Source: Geodermatophilus sabuli
Lineage (GTDB): Bacteria > Actinomycetota > Actinomycetes > Mycobacteriales > Geodermatophilaceae
Direction: 5' to 3'
Length of the DNA stretch: 64,000 nucleotides
NCBI RefSeq assembly: GCF_010686765.1
Contig: NZ_JAAGWF010000019.1
Span: 103,995-167,994 of the forward strand
A program made the position numbers and the translations under genes. This document shows, piece by piece, positions 1-7,978 of this stretch; positions within the stretch are counted from its first letter, which is position 1, and every line of letters begins with the position of its first letter. The notes below the pieces were generated by a model, which did no database searches, was not told the DNA's origin, and saw only the letters and a list, made by a program, of their open reading frames with translations.

Positions 1-505
1 TGGGGCCCGAGGTGTCCCGGCCCACGGTGCCGGGGGCGTCGACGTCGTGCCGGCCGGCGGTCCCGGTGGTCATGCCGGTGGTCGCCATCCCGGTGGTGGA
101 CTCGGTGCCGCTCGCCAGCCCGGTGGTGGACTCGGTGCCGGTGCGTCCGGTCGTGGTGTCGGTCTGGCCCGAGCCGACCTGCATGTCGTAGTACCGGTAG
201 AGCTCCTGCTCCTCCTGCGGCGACAGGTGCCCGTCGGTGTCGACCTTGGGAGCGTCCTTCACCGCCGCCTTGCTGACGGGTACGCGCAGGCCGTCGTCGG
301 TGAGGTCGGCGTCGCGGATCGGGACGAAGGACTCCTTGGTGCCGAACAGGCCCGTGCGCACGGTCACCCACTCCGGCTGGCCGGTCTCGTCGTCCAGGTA
401 GACCTCCGAGGCGGAGCCGATCTTCTCGCCGCTCTGGTCGTACACGTCCTTGCCGATCACACGGCTGATGGTGTCGGTGCCGATCATCGTCGTTGTCGCT
501 CCCAT
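1..505 (-). CDS. PRC-barrel domain protein (partial, N-terminal part)
   Basis: The gene runs off the left edge, so only about 168 N-terminal residues are visible. Residues ~8-75 read as a PRC-barrel: a VIGKDVYDQSGEKIGS strand pair, EVYLDDETGQPEWVTV, then a GLFGTKESFVPI segment. PRC-barrels are small beta domains found in RimM, photosynthetic reaction centre H subunits and many actinobacterial stress proteins; in the latter a C-terminal DUF2382 domain often follows, which would lie outside the window. After ~residue 100 the chain turns into a Thr/Gly/Ser-rich linker with a repeated GTESTTG unit. The start is set at the ATG at 503-505; an in-frame ATG at 485-487, with GGGAG 11 nt upstream, is equally possible. 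Function is unknown beyond the domain. Confidence 0.8.
   Translation of the reverse strand, partial: MGATTTMIGTDTISRVIGKDVYDQSGEKIGSASEVYLDDETGQPEWVTVRTGLFGTKESFVPIRDADLTDDGLRVPVSKAAVKDAPKVDTDGHLSPQEEQELYRYYDMQVGSGQTDTTTGRTGTESTTGLASGTESTTGMATTGMTTGTAGRHDVDAPGTVGRDTSGP
89..140. repeat. Tandem repeat coding GTESTTG in the PRC-barrel linker
   Basis: A 22-bp stretch (89-110) recurs exactly at 119-140, a 30-bp period. On the minus strand it encodes GTESTTG twice, in frame. It is a low-complexity Thr/Gly linker repeat of the kind that changes copy number by slippage. Confidence 0.75.
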
Positions 506-670
506 CTGAGCACTGGTGGAACGGTCAGGTCCGTGGGTGACCGCTCTCCGACGGTGAAAACGGATCATCGCGATCCGACACGCCCGAACGACCGCCCGCC
601 GGCTGGCGGGATCGGCCGTCGGCGCCGGTTCCGCAACCCATCGGGGCTGGTCAGGGGCGAGTCCGGGGCG

Positions 671-686
671 TACGACCTTGGTCGTA
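671..686. promoter_or_regulatory. Palindrome between divergent PRC-barrel and DUF3097 genes
   Basis: TACGACC (671-677), a 2-bp TT spacer and GGTCGTA (680-686) form a perfect inverted repeat in the 299-bp divergent intergenic region (506-804). Its size fits a dimeric regulator site. No regulator is identified, and no clear -35/-10 pair was found beside it. The rest of the region holds nothing I can name except the hairpin at 776-792. Confidence 0.4.
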
Positions 687-775
687 TGCCGCCTCGGCGG
701 CCGGTGACTCTGCGTCAGCCTGTTGCGTCCGGGCGTGTCGCCCGGCGCCGGGCACCGGCGCGTCGTCGCACCGAC

Positions 776-803
776 GGGCGGGCGTCCCGCCCATCCTGGA
801 GGA
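776..803 (+). promoter_or_regulatory. GC hairpin directly before the DUF3097 ribosome-binding site
   Basis: GGGCGGG (776-782) and CCCGCCC (786-792) can form a 7-bp all-GC stem with a 3-nt loop. It ends 5 nt before the GGAGGA at 798-803, which lies only 1 nt from the GTG start at 805. The hairpin and very short spacing suggest weak or structured initiation; this is inference. Confidence 0.35.
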
Positions 804-804
804 C

Positions 805-1614
805 GTGCCTCCGCGTTCGCCCTATGACGACCTCGTCCACCCACGCACCCAGAAGAGGCCGACCCCGGAGGTCGAGGCCCTGAGGGACGTCGTCGTCGAG
901 GACCCCAGCAGCGGGTTCGTCGGCGCCGTGGTGCGCTGCGAGAAGGACGTCGTCCACCTCGAGGACCGCTTCGGCCGCGTCCGGGCCTATCCGCTCGGCC
1001 CCGGCTTCTGGGTCGACGGCCGCCCGGTCCGCCTGGTGCGGCCCCGGCAGAACGCGCCGTCCGGTCCGCAGCGCAGCGCCTCGGGGTCGACCTACGTCGT
1101 CGGCGCGCGAGCCCGGGTGGCCCGCGAGGGCCGCATCTACGTCGAGGGCAAGCACGACGCCGAGCTGGTCGAGAAGGTCTGGGGCCACGACCTGCGCATC
1201 GAGGGCGTCGTCGTCGAGCCGCTGCACGGCGTCGACGACCTGCCCGGGATCGTCCGGGACTTCCGGCCGTCGTCCGGACGGCGGCTGGGCGTGCTCGTCG
1301 ACCACCTGGTCACCGGCTCCAAGGAGACCCGGATCGCCGCTCGGGTGACCGGTGCGCACGCGCTCGTCGTCGGGCACCCGTTCATCGACATCTGGCAGGC
1401 GGTCAAGCCCTCCGTCGTCGGCATCCAGGCCTGGCCGACCGTGCCGAAGGGCGAGGACTGGAAGACCGGCGTCTGTCGCCGGCTGGGCTGGGAGGACGAC
1501 TCCGGATACGTCTGGGCCCAGCGGATCCTCGCCCGGGTGCGGACGTGGACCGACCTGGAACCGGCGCTGATCGGACGCGTCGAGGAGCTCATCGACTTCG
1601 TCACGACGGACTGA
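805..1614 (+). CDS. DUF3097 family protein
   Basis: A 269-residue soluble protein, full length for the actinobacterial DUF3097 family, whose function is not established. Family traits seen are the N-terminal VVVEDPSSGFVGAVV block (~residues 30-44), the PLGPGFWVDGRPVRL segment, the central REGRIYVEGKHDAELVEKVWG stretch and a late HPFIDIWQAVKP motif. The central block recalls TOPRIM-like nuclease/primase folds (glycine-acidic turn, then DxE-like residues), so a nucleic-acid role is possible but unproven. GTG at 805 is the longest start and matches the expected N-terminus; the Shine-Dalgarno GGAGGA is only 1 nt away. It appears monocistronic. Confidence 0.85.
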   Translation: MPPRSPYDDLVHPRTQKRPTPEVEALRDVVVEDPSSGFVGAVVRCEKDVVHLEDRFGRVRAYPLGPGFWVDGRPVRLVRPRQNAPSGPQRSASGSTYVVGARARVAREGRIYVEGKHDAELVEKVWGHDLRIEGVVVEPLHGVDDLPGIVRDFRPSSGRRLGVLVDHLVTGSKETRIAARVTGAHALVVGHPFIDIWQAVKPSVVGIQAWPTVPKGEDWKTGVCRRLGWEDDSGYVWAQRILARVRTWTDLEPALIGRVEELIDFVTTD

Positions 1615-1652
1615 TCGGCGCCGGCTCTTGCGCCGGCCGGCGTCGGGCGTCA

Positions 1653-1674
1653 TTGTCTCAATCGCTTGAGTCAA
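1653..1674. promoter_or_regulatory. Probable GntR (YtrA-type) operator
   Basis: TTGTCTCAA (1653-1661) and TTGAGTCAA (1666-1674) are reverse complements at 8 of 9 positions, around a 4-bp TCGC centre. The inner CTCAA/TTGAG arms are perfect. The site lies 24 bp before the ATG of a membrane protein that is translationally coupled to a GntR-family regulator, so autoregulation is the simplest reading. Confidence 0.5.
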
Positions 1675-1697
1675 TCGGACACCGACGGGACGCCGCC

Positions 1698-2576
1698 ATG
1701 AGCCTGCTCGTCTCCCTGATCGCACTGGTGCTGCTCGCCGCAGCAGCCGTCGCCGTGGGCCTGGGCCGCCGCCCACCGCCCAGCCCGGAGGCCACGGTCA
1801 CCGCCGCCCGCCGGCACGCCGGGCTGGGGTCGGCCGCCGCCGTCGGCTGCGGCCTGGCCGCCGCGCTCGCGGTGGGCACGACCCGGCTGGGCGACCCCTC
1901 GGCCGGCAGCCTCGGTGTCACCGCGCTGCTGGTGCCCATCGCCTTCGGGGTCGTGCACACCCTGGTCCTGGGCGCAGCGGAGCTGACCTGGCCGCGGCCG
2001 GAGGGGCCGGTGCGGCGGGCCCGCCTGGTCCGCCGCGGACTGCTCGACGCGGCACCGCGCTGGCTGCTGCGCCTGGCGGTCGGGGCGACCGGCCTCGTCG
2101 TCCTCACGGTGGGCGTCGGCGCGGGGCTGGCCGATCCGGACGGGCGCAGCTACACGGTGGCCGCCGGGCCGATCGAGGCCACGGCGAGCCCCTTCCCCGG
2201 CCTCCTCTACGGCCGCCCTGCCGTGCTGGGGCTGCTGGTGCTCGCGGCGGCCGTCGTGGCCGCCCTGTGGGTGGTCGCCAACCGGCCCGCGGTGGCCACC
2301 GAGGACGCGCGGGCCGAGTCGGCCCTGCGGCGCGCGTCGGTGCACCGCGTGCTGCGCGGTGCGACGGCGACCGCCCTGGTCGTGGCCGGCGGCCTCCTCG
2401 CCGTCGGCGGCAACGCGGCGTGGAGCGTCGCGTCGACCACGGGGTCCGGGACCACCGCGGCCGGCGGCGTGGTGGCGGCGGTCGCCGGCGGGACGGCGCT
2501 CCTGGCCGGGCTGCTGCTCACCGCCGTCCGGGCACCGGCCGTGCCGGTCGACGCGCCGGCCGTCCCCGCGGGGTGA
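1698..2576 (+). CDS. Seven-helix hypothetical membrane protein
   Basis: A 292-residue integral membrane protein of no family I recognise. Hydrophobic helices lie near residues 2-23, 35-57, 65-90, 118-140, 175-196, 220-242 and 248-270, with short, mostly Arg-containing loops. The start is the ATG at 1698 (MSLLVSLIALVLL); an upstream extension in the same frame is Arg/His-rich and overlaps the operator-like palindrome, so it is rejected. The last codons overlap the GTG of the next gene by 4 nt (GTGA), so the two form an operon. YtrA-type regulators usually sit with transporters or membrane proteins, so a cell-envelope or antibiotic-stress role is a reasonable guess. Confidence 0.75.
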   Translation: MSLLVSLIALVLLAAAAVAVGLGRRPPPSPEATVTAARRHAGLGSAAAVGCGLAAALAVGTTRLGDPSAGSLGVTALLVPIAFGVVHTLVLGAAELTWPRPEGPVRRARLVRRGLLDAAPRWLLRLAVGATGLVVLTVGVGAGLADPDGRSYTVAAGPIEATASPFPGLLYGRPAVLGLLVLAAAVVAALWVVANRPAVATEDARAESALRRASVHRVLRGATATALVVAGGLLAVGGNAAWSVASTTGSGTTAAGGVVAAVAGGTALLAGLLLTAVRAPAVPVDAPAVPAG

Positions 2577-3043
2577 CCACCGTGCCCCTGGACATCGCCG
2601 TCGACGTCAAGGCGCCGACGCCGCCGTACGAGCAGATCCGGGCCCAGGTCGCGGCCTACGTGGCCGACGGCTCGCTCCGGGCGGGCGACCGGCTGCCGAC
2701 CATGCGAGCCCTCGCCGCCGACCTGGGCGTGGCCACCGGCACGGTGGGCCGCGCCTACGCCGAGCTCGAGGCCGCCGGTCTGGTCACCAGCCGGCGGCGC
2801 ACCGGGACGGTGGTGGCCGACGGCCCGGCGCGGCCCACGGTGTCCGACGACGGGGTCCGGCGGGCCGCGGCGGCCCTCGTCGAGCAGGCGCGCGCGGCGG
2901 GCCTGGACGGGGACACGGTCCTGGCCCTGGTCCGCGCGGCCTGGACCAGGCCCGTCCGCCGGCCGGAGCCCGCCGACGGCGCCAGGCCGGTCACGGCAGG
3001 CGGGGGACCATCGGCAGCCGGGACCGCACGAACAGGCCGGTGA
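2573..3043 (+). CDS. GntR-family regulator, YtrA subfamily
   Basis: A 156-residue regulator with a GntR winged helix-turn-helix at residues ~8-80: [14 protein letters not shown], then [19 protein letters not shown] and [13 protein letters not shown], ending in the wing [10 protein letters not shown] short C-terminal helix (~92-120) replaces the large effector domain of FadR/HutC types, which is typical of YtrA regulators that repress ABC-transporter operons. GTG 2573 overlaps the upstream stop; GTG 2582 is an in-frame alternative. The last ~30 residues ([12 protein letters not shown] onward) look non-conserved and run antisense into an ABC-permease remnant, so the original C-terminus may have been altered by the neighbouring deletion. 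A palindrome at 1653-1674 is its likely operator. Confidence 0.85.
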   Translation: MTTVPLDIAVDVKAPTPPYEQIRAQVAAYVADGSLRAGDRLPTMRALAADLGVATGTVGRAYAELEAAGLVTSRRRTGTVVADGPARPTVSDDGVRRAAAALVEQARAAGLDGDTVLALVRAAWTRPVRRPEPADGARPVTAGGGPSAAGTARTGR

Positions 3044-3522
3044 GCACCACCGCCAGCAGGGGGACACCGACCGCCACGGTGCCCAGCACCAGCCACGGGA
3101 TGTCGACGACCGGCGCGCCGGTGCCCCGGGTCAGCGGATGGGCCACCGCGATGCCCGGCACGAGACCGACGAGCAGGCCCAGACCGGCCCCGACGCCGGC
3201 GACGACCGCGGCCGACGCCATCGCCACCACCCGCCGGGTCCGCGGTGCCGCACCGAGCGCGGCGAGCGTGGCGAAGTCGGGGCGGGCGTCGGTGAGCGCT
3301 GCGCCGCCGGACCGCCGCCACCTGCGCGGCCGACAGCTCGGCCAGGTCGCGGCCCTCCACGAGGACCTGCCCGGTGGTCGGTGCGTCCAGCCCGCCGGCG
3401 ATCTGCAGCAGCGTGGACTCGCCCGACCCCGAGGGGCCCATCACCGCGACCAGCTCCCCGGCGGTGACGGCCAGGTCCACCTGCGCCAGGCTCCGTCGCC
3501 CGATCCGCTGGGCGGGGGTGCC
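2991..3522 (-). pseudogene. MacB/LolCDE-type ABC transporter remnant (ATPase start joined to permease end)
   Basis: Reading the minus strand from ~3522, a LolD/MacB-like ATPase N-terminus is clear ([18 protein letters not shown], then [18 protein letters not shown]) but stops being recognisable after AAVRRRS near 3300. In another frame an FtsX-type permease C-terminus follows at once: [17 protein letters not shown], two hydrophobic helices, then [14 protein letters not shown] and a stop at 2991. A deletion has therefore removed most of the ATPase and the bulk of the permease and joined the ends out of frame. The Walker A also reads GPSGSGES, with Glu replacing the essential Lys. No intact product is possible. 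It overlaps the end of the GntR gene by 53 nt. Confidence 0.85.
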
Positions 3523-3555
3523 GGCGGACTGGCCGGCACCCCGCCCGCGGGTACG

Positions 3556-4395
3556 TCAGCCGGGGATGTAGTTGAACGTGTCGGGGTCGGGGCCGGTGCG
3601 CTGCGCCCGGTCCAGGCCGGTCAGCGTGGCCATGTCGCCGGTGTCGAGCTCGAAGTCGAACAGGGCGAAGTTCTCCTGCATGCGCTCCCGGGACGAGGAC
3701 TTCGGGAAGACGACGTCGCCACGCTGGACGTGCCAGCGGAGGACCACCTGCGCCGGCGTGCGACCGAGCCGCTCGCCGATCGCGGCGATGGCGGGGTCGT
3801 CGAGGACCTTCCCCTGCGCGATCGGGGACCACGCCTCGGTGACGATCTCGTGGTCGGCGTCGAAGGCCCGGAGCTCGTCCTGGGCGAGGTAGGGGTGCAC
3901 CTCGATCTGGTTCACCGCCGGCCGCACCTCCGTCTCGGCGAACAGCCGGCGCAGGTGGTGGGCCTGGAAGTTGGAGACCCCGATCGCCTTGACCCGGCCA
4001 CCGGCGTAGATCTCCTCCAGCGCCTTCCAGGTCTCGACGTAGTCCACGTCGATGCCCGGCAGCGGCCAGTGGATGAGGAACAGGTCCAGGTACTCGAAGC
4101 CGAGGTCGGCCAGGCTCTGGTCGAACGCCCGGAGGGCGTCGTCCCGGCGGTGGAAGCCGTTGTTGAGCTTGCTGGTGACGAACACCTCGGAGCGGTCGAT
4201 GCCCGAGCGCGCCACGGCCTCGCCGACGCCCTTCTCGTTGCCGTACATCTCGGCGGTGTCGATGTGCCGGTAGCCGACCTCGAGCGCGGTGCTCACCGCG
4301 TCGGCGGTGTCCTGCGGCGGGACCTGGTAGACGCCGAAGCCGAGCTGGGGGATCTCGACGCCGTTGTTGAGCGTGATCGTGGGCACGGATGCCAC
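3556..4395 (-). CDS. Aldo/keto reductase (2,5-diketo-D-gluconate reductase-like)
   Basis: A 279-residue NADPH-dependent oxidoreductase of the AKR5-like bacterial group, full length. It starts PTITLNNGVEIPQLGFGVYQ, then HIDTAEMYGNE carrying catalytic Asp and Tyr, TSKLNN with the catalytic Lys, and LIHWPLPG with the His of the tetrad. The cofactor phosphate-binding segment is VVFPKSSSRERMQEN near residue 230. It is a cytosolic TIM barrel likely reducing small aldehydes or ketones; the exact substrate cannot be read from sequence. The ATG at 4393-4395 is preceded by a GAGAGGAGC ribosome-binding site. The gene is separate from the MFS gene upstream (68-nt gap). Confidence 0.93.
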   Translation of the reverse strand: MASVPTITLNNGVEIPQLGFGVYQVPPQDTADAVSTALEVGYRHIDTAEMYGNEKGVGEAVARSGIDRSEVFVTSKLNNGFHRRDDALRAFDQSLADLGFEYLDLFLIHWPLPGIDVDYVETWKALEEIYAGGRVKAIGVSNFQAHHLRRLFAETEVRPAVNQIEVHPYLAQDELRAFDADHEIVTEAWSPIAQGKVLDDPAIAAIGERLGRTPAQVVLRWHVQRGDVVFPKSSSRERMQENFALFDFELDTGDMATLTGLDRAQRTGPDPDTFNYIPG

Positions 4396-4463
4396 GGGTG
4401 CTCCTCTCGATGCGGATGGGCGCCGTGCGCGATCAGGTTGCGCACGGCCTGCCGCCTCGACGG

Positions 4464-5717
4464 CTACCCGGCCGTCCGGTGCTCAACCCGATCGGTTCCG
4501 GCCTGCGGACGTGGCACCGCCGGACGGCGCAGCAACGGCGCCCCGGCGAGCGCGACCACCGCGGCCAGCGCCGCCGCCGCGGCCGGGACGGCGAACGCCG
4601 CCTCGGCCCCCCAGGCGTCCACGGCCGCGCCGGCCAGCGCCGAGCCCGCCGTGACGCCGAGGGTGAGGCCCGTGATCGTCCAGGCCAGCGACTCGGTCAG
4701 CACGCCGGGCCCGACGCGCGACTCCACCAGCGACGTCCCGGAGACCAGCACCGGGGCGATGGTGAGCCCGGCCAGGAAGCCGCACACGACGAGCACCGGC
4801 AGGGAGCCCACGCTCCACAGCAGCTGGGCGGCGAGGCCGAAGGCGACCGCCGTCCCGACGAACCGGCTGGCGAGGCTCCCGGGCAGCCGGGCGAGGCCGT
4901 AGGCCAGCCCGGCGACGAGGCTGCCAAAGGCGAAGACCGCCAGCGCGAGCCCGGACAGCGCCGGCACACCCTCGGCCTCGGCGAAGCCGACCACGACGAC
5001 GTCGATGGCCCCGAACACGGTGCCCACCGCCAGGTAGGTCACCAGGACCACCAGCAGGGTGGGCGTGAGGACCGACGCCCGACGGACCCGGGCGTGGCGG
5101 TCCACCGGGTGCGGGGGAGGCTCGGTGGCCCGCTGCCCGGCCAGCCACAACCCGCCGACCACCCCGAAGGCGACCCCGGCGAGGAAGCCGACGGGCGGGG
5201 CGATCAGCGTCGCCAGCAGGGTCACCAGGGGCGGACCCAGGACGAAGACCACCTCGTCGGCCACCGCCTCGAAGGCGAAGGCCGTCTGCCGGCCGGCCGG
5301 GTCGAGCACGGCCGACCACCGCGCCCGGACCAGCGAGCCGATGTTCGGGCCGGTGGCACCGGCCGCCGCGGCCAGCAGGAACCAGCTCCACCGCGGGCCG
5401 CCGGCCACCACGGAGGCCACGAAGGCGACGCCGGCGAGCCCGAAGGCGGCCATGGCGAGGCGCAGCACCACGCCCTGGCCGCGCCGGTCCATGGCGCGCG
5501 CCCACTGGGGCCCGGCCACCCCGTAGCTCAGCGCGAGGGTGCCGGAGACGGCGCCGGCCAGGCCGTAGCTGCCGGTCTCCCCCTCCACGAGCAGCACGGC
5601 GCCGAGGCCGAGCATGGGGGCCGGGAGCCGGCCCACCCAGCCGGCCAGGGAGAAGGAGACGGAGCCCGGCACGGTGAACAGGCGGGCGTACGGGCTGAAG
5701 ACGGTGCGGGGCGACAC
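4464..5717 (-). CDS. MFS transporter
   Basis: A 417-residue major-facilitator-type permease with about 12 hydrophobic helices in two halves and a loop rich in Pro/His/Arg (TEPPPHPVDRHARVRR) in the middle. An early motif A-like QWARAMDRRGQG follows the second/third helix. It resembles drug or sugar efflux permeases, but no substrate is evident. The start is the GTG at 5717, giving VSPRTVFSPYARLF; AGGAAG lies 12 nt upstream. The same frame remains open to 5864, but that stretch is Arg-rich and non-membrane, so it is rejected. It is divergent from the secreted protein at 5927, with a 209-nt gap. Confidence 0.85.
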   Translation of the reverse strand: MSPRTVFSPYARLFTVPGSVSFSLAGWVGRLPAPMLGLGAVLLVEGETGSYGLAGAVSGTLALSYGVAGPQWARAMDRRGQGVVLRLAMAAFGLAGVAFVASVVAGGPRWSWFLLAAAAGATGPNIGSLVRARWSAVLDPAGRQTAFAFEAVADEVVFVLGPPLVTLLATLIAPPVGFLAGVAFGVVGGLWLAGQRATEPPPHPVDRHARVRRASVLTPTLLVVLVTYLAVGTVFGAIDVVVVGFAEAEGVPALSGLALAVFAFGSLVAGLAYGLARLPGSLASRFVGTAVAFGLAAQLLWSVGSLPVLVVCGFLAGLTIAPVLVSGTSLVESRVGPGVLTESLAWTITGLTLGVTAGSALAGAAVDAWGAEAAFAVPAAAAALAAVVALAGAPLLRRPAVPRPQAGTDRVEHRTAG

Positions 5718-5861
5718 GGGACTCTCGCGCTTCCTGGCCACAGGCGAGTGCGGGGATCCCCGCCGGTCTCTCGGGTGGCTCCCCGACCGTAGCAACGCGA
5801 CACCGGAGCGCGCCGCCGCATTCCGCACCCGGCCACGAGCGCGTGTCGCTATCCCGAGATC

Positions 5862-5899
5862 CATGAACCTTCATGCACTCTGTGTGAGCGCCCGCACAC
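5862..5899. promoter_or_regulatory. Two inverted repeats upstream of the secreted-protein gene
   Basis: CATGAA (5862-5867) and TTCATG (5870-5875) form a perfect 6-bp-arm palindrome with a CC spacer. Just downstream, GTGTG (5882-5886) faces CACAC (5895-5899). Both lie in the divergent MFS/secreted-protein intergenic region, 28-65 bp before the GTG at 5927. They are candidate operators; no regulator is assigned. Confidence 0.35.
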
Positions 5900-5926
5900 G
5901 CGGTGCACACTACGTGAAGGAGCCCC

Positions 5927-6823
5927 GTGCCCACGCCCACCTCGCACCGCTCCGGCGGCCTGCGCCTCCTGCTGGCCCTCCTCCTGGCCCTCGCCGTCCT
6001 GCTCGTCCCCGGCATCGCGTCCGCCAAGGGCGGCGACGACGTCGGCGCCTCGGACGACGGTGGGGGTGGCGCCGGCGGGGGCGCGGTCTCGGCCGGCGAC
6101 TTCGCGGTGACCGTCAACGGCCGCGTGACCGATCCCGCGTCCGGCCGGGAGGCCCGCCTCCGCGACGTCACGCCCACCGCTCCCATCGCCGTCCGCGGGC
6201 GGCACGTGACCTTCACGATCGACCCGGCCACCATGGGCGTCTACGACTACACGCTGACCGGCGCGGCCGATCCGCAGCGGATGGTCACCACCCCGACCGT
6301 CGTGTTCGCCTCGAAGGTGCCCCAGCTGACCGCCGCCCAGCTGGGCCGCGTCCGGATCAGCGAGCTGCGGCTGCGCGACGGCGTCCTCGTCGCCGAGTTC
6401 GCCACCGCCGGCGGCAAGTTCAAGGTGCAGGCCAAGGACGCCCCGCAGGGAGGCATCTTCCAGATGGAGCAGGAGTTCGGCGGCGCGGTCGAGTACGTGC
6501 ACACCCTCGCCCCGGGCGTCTTCTACTTCGTCAACGAGTTCACCGGGAAGGTGAACTTCGGCAACGGCGTCAGCGGCGACGCGACCCACCAGATGCTGCT
6601 GGGCAAGGACAGCCCGCAGGTCGCCACGAAGCTGTACCAGGACGGGACGACCACCCGCTGGTCGGTCGCCTCCGGTGGCCGGATGGGCGGCGTGCTCGGC
6701 GAGGACGCGATCGAGCTGTCCGCCGGCGCCACCAACTGCACCAGCGACTGCCAGGCACGCAACCAGATCCGCGGCTCGGTCCCGGTGCCGCCGGAGCCGG
6801 TGTCGCCGACCCCGATCGGCTGA
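5927..6823 (+). CDS. Secreted hypothetical protein
   Basis: A 298-residue exported protein of no recognised family. Residues ~10-33 form a signal peptide (LRLLLALLLALAVLLVPGIASA) with a likely cleavage after ASA. A Gly/Asp-rich linker follows (~35-53), then about 220 residues of beta-rich sequence (FAVTVNGRVTDP, HVTFTIDPATMGVYDYTL, GVFYFVNEFTGKVNFGNG). The only two cysteines, in NCTSDC near residue 272, may form a disulfide. The tail is Pro-rich (PVPPEPVSPTPIG). The start is a GTG with GAAGGAG 5 nt upstream. A strong hairpin terminator follows at 6838-6871, so this is a single-gene unit. Envelope or extracellular role is inferred only from the signal peptide. Confidence 0.8.
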   Translation: MPTPTSHRSGGLRLLLALLLALAVLLVPGIASAKGGDDVGASDDGGGGAGGGAVSAGDFAVTVNGRVTDPASGREARLRDVTPTAPIAVRGRHVTFTIDPATMGVYDYTLTGAADPQRMVTTPTVVFASKVPQLTAAQLGRVRISELRLRDGVLVAEFATAGGKFKVQAKDAPQGGIFQMEQEFGGAVEYVHTLAPGVFYFVNEFTGKVNFGNGVSGDATHQMLLGKDSPQVATKLYQDGTTTRWSVASGGRMGGVLGEDAIELSAGATNCTSDCQARNQIRGSVPVPPEPVSPTPIG

Positions 6824-6837
6824 CGCAGCACTCCCCC

Positions 6838-6871
6838 GACGGGGGCGGCCGGGTCTCCGGTCGCCCCCGTC
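6838..6871 (+). terminator. Hairpin terminator after the secreted-protein gene
   Basis: GACGGGGGCG (6838-6847) pairs perfectly with CGCCCCCGTC (6862-6871), and CCGG/CCGG extends the stem inside. There is no U-tract, as usual for GC-rich actinobacterial terminators. It separates the secreted protein from moaA. Confidence 0.7.
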
Positions 6872-6920
6872 GCACGTCCGGGGGCGGCGCGACGTCGCCT
6901 CCCGCCACTACATTCGAGAC

Positions 6921-7973
6921 GTGACCTCGACGAGCCCGCTGCCCGAGCCCTGGGTGCGCCCGGCCGACGACGCCCCCGGCACGGGCGGCCTGGTGGACCG
7001 ACACGGCCGGGTGGCCACCGACCTGCGGGTGTCGCTGACCGACCGCTGCAACCTGCGCTGCACGTACTGCATGCCCCCCGAGGGGCTGGACTGGCTGCCC
7101 AAGGTCGAGGTGCTGACCGACGAGGAGATCGCCCGTCTGGTGCGCATCGGGGTCGAGGAGCTCGGCATCCGCGAGGTCCGCTTCACCGGAGGTGAGCCGT
7201 TGCTGCGGCCCGGCCTGGTGGGCATCGTGCAGGCGGCGACGGCGCTGCGGCCACGCCCCGAGGTCAGCCTGACCACCAACGCCATCGGTCTCGCCCGGGT
7301 CGCCCCCGCGCTGGCCGAGGCCGGCCTGGACCGGATCAACGTCAGCCTCGACACGATCGACCGCGCCCGGTTCAAGCAGCTCACCCACCGGGACCGGCTC
7401 GACGACGTCCTGGCCGGTCTGGCGGCCGCCCAGCGCGCCGGGCTGACGCCGGTCAAGGTGAACGCCGTCCTCCTGCACGGCATCAACGACGTCGACGCCG
7501 TCCCGCTGCTCGACTTCTGCCTCGAGCACGACTACCAGCTCCGGTTCATCGAGCAGATGCCGCTCGACGCCCACCACGCCTGGACCCGCGGCCGGATGGT
7601 GACGGCGGAGGACATCCTCGAGCGGCTGTCGGCGGCGCACACGCTCACCCCCGACACCGAGGAGCGCGGCTCCGCACCGGCCGAGCGCTGGCTGGTGGAC
7701 GGCGGCCCCGCGACCGTCGGCGTCATCGCGTCGGTGACCCGGTCGTTCTGCGGCACCTGCGACCGCACCCGGCTCACCGCCGACGGGCAGATCCGCAACT
7801 GCCTGTTCGCCCGCGAGGAGTCCGACCTGCGGACGGCGATGCGCGAGGGCGCCACCGACGCCGAACTCGCCGACCGCTGGCGGATCGCCACGCTGGCCAA
7901 GCTGCCCGGCCACGGCATCGACGACCCGAGCTTCCTGCAGCCCACCCGGCCGATGTCGGCCATCGGCGGCTGA
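6921..7973 (+). CDS. moaA: GTP 3',8-cyclase MoaA
   Basis: A 350-residue radical SAM enzyme that converts GTP to 3',8-cyclo-7,8-dihydro-GTP, the first step of molybdopterin synthesis. The N-terminal SAM [4Fe-4S] cluster ligands are C43, C47 and C50 in DRCNLRCTYC. The C-terminal substrate-binding cluster ligands are C277, C280 and C294 (FCGTCDRTRL ... RNC). The TGGEPLLR and NVSLDT motifs are present. The conserved C-terminal Gly-Gly tail (SAIGG), required for activity, is intact. The GTG at 6921 is chosen because it gives the usual short leader; the longer open frame overlaps the upstream gene and terminator. MoaD begins 5 nt after the stop, so the two are co-transcribed. Confidence 0.96.
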   Translation: MTSTSPLPEPWVRPADDAPGTGGLVDRHGRVATDLRVSLTDRCNLRCTYCMPPEGLDWLPKVEVLTDEEIARLVRIGVEELGIREVRFTGGEPLLRPGLVGIVQAATALRPRPEVSLTTNAIGLARVAPALAEAGLDRINVSLDTIDRARFKQLTHRDRLDDVLAGLAAAQRAGLTPVKVNAVLLHGINDVDAVPLLDFCLEHDYQLRFIEQMPLDAHHAWTRGRMVTAEDILERLSAAHTLTPDTEERGSAPAERWLVDGGPATVGVIASVTRSFCGTCDRTRLTADGQIRNCLFAREESDLRTAMREGATDAELADRWRIATLAKLPGHGIDDPSFLQPTRPMSAIGG

Positions 7974-7978
7974 GCACC

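Noticed and set aside
47..883. Long plus-strand open frame at the left edge
   Set aside because: It is antisense to the PRC-barrel gene and continues through the intergenic region as Arg/Gly-rich sequence; the minus-strand frame has a clear domain.
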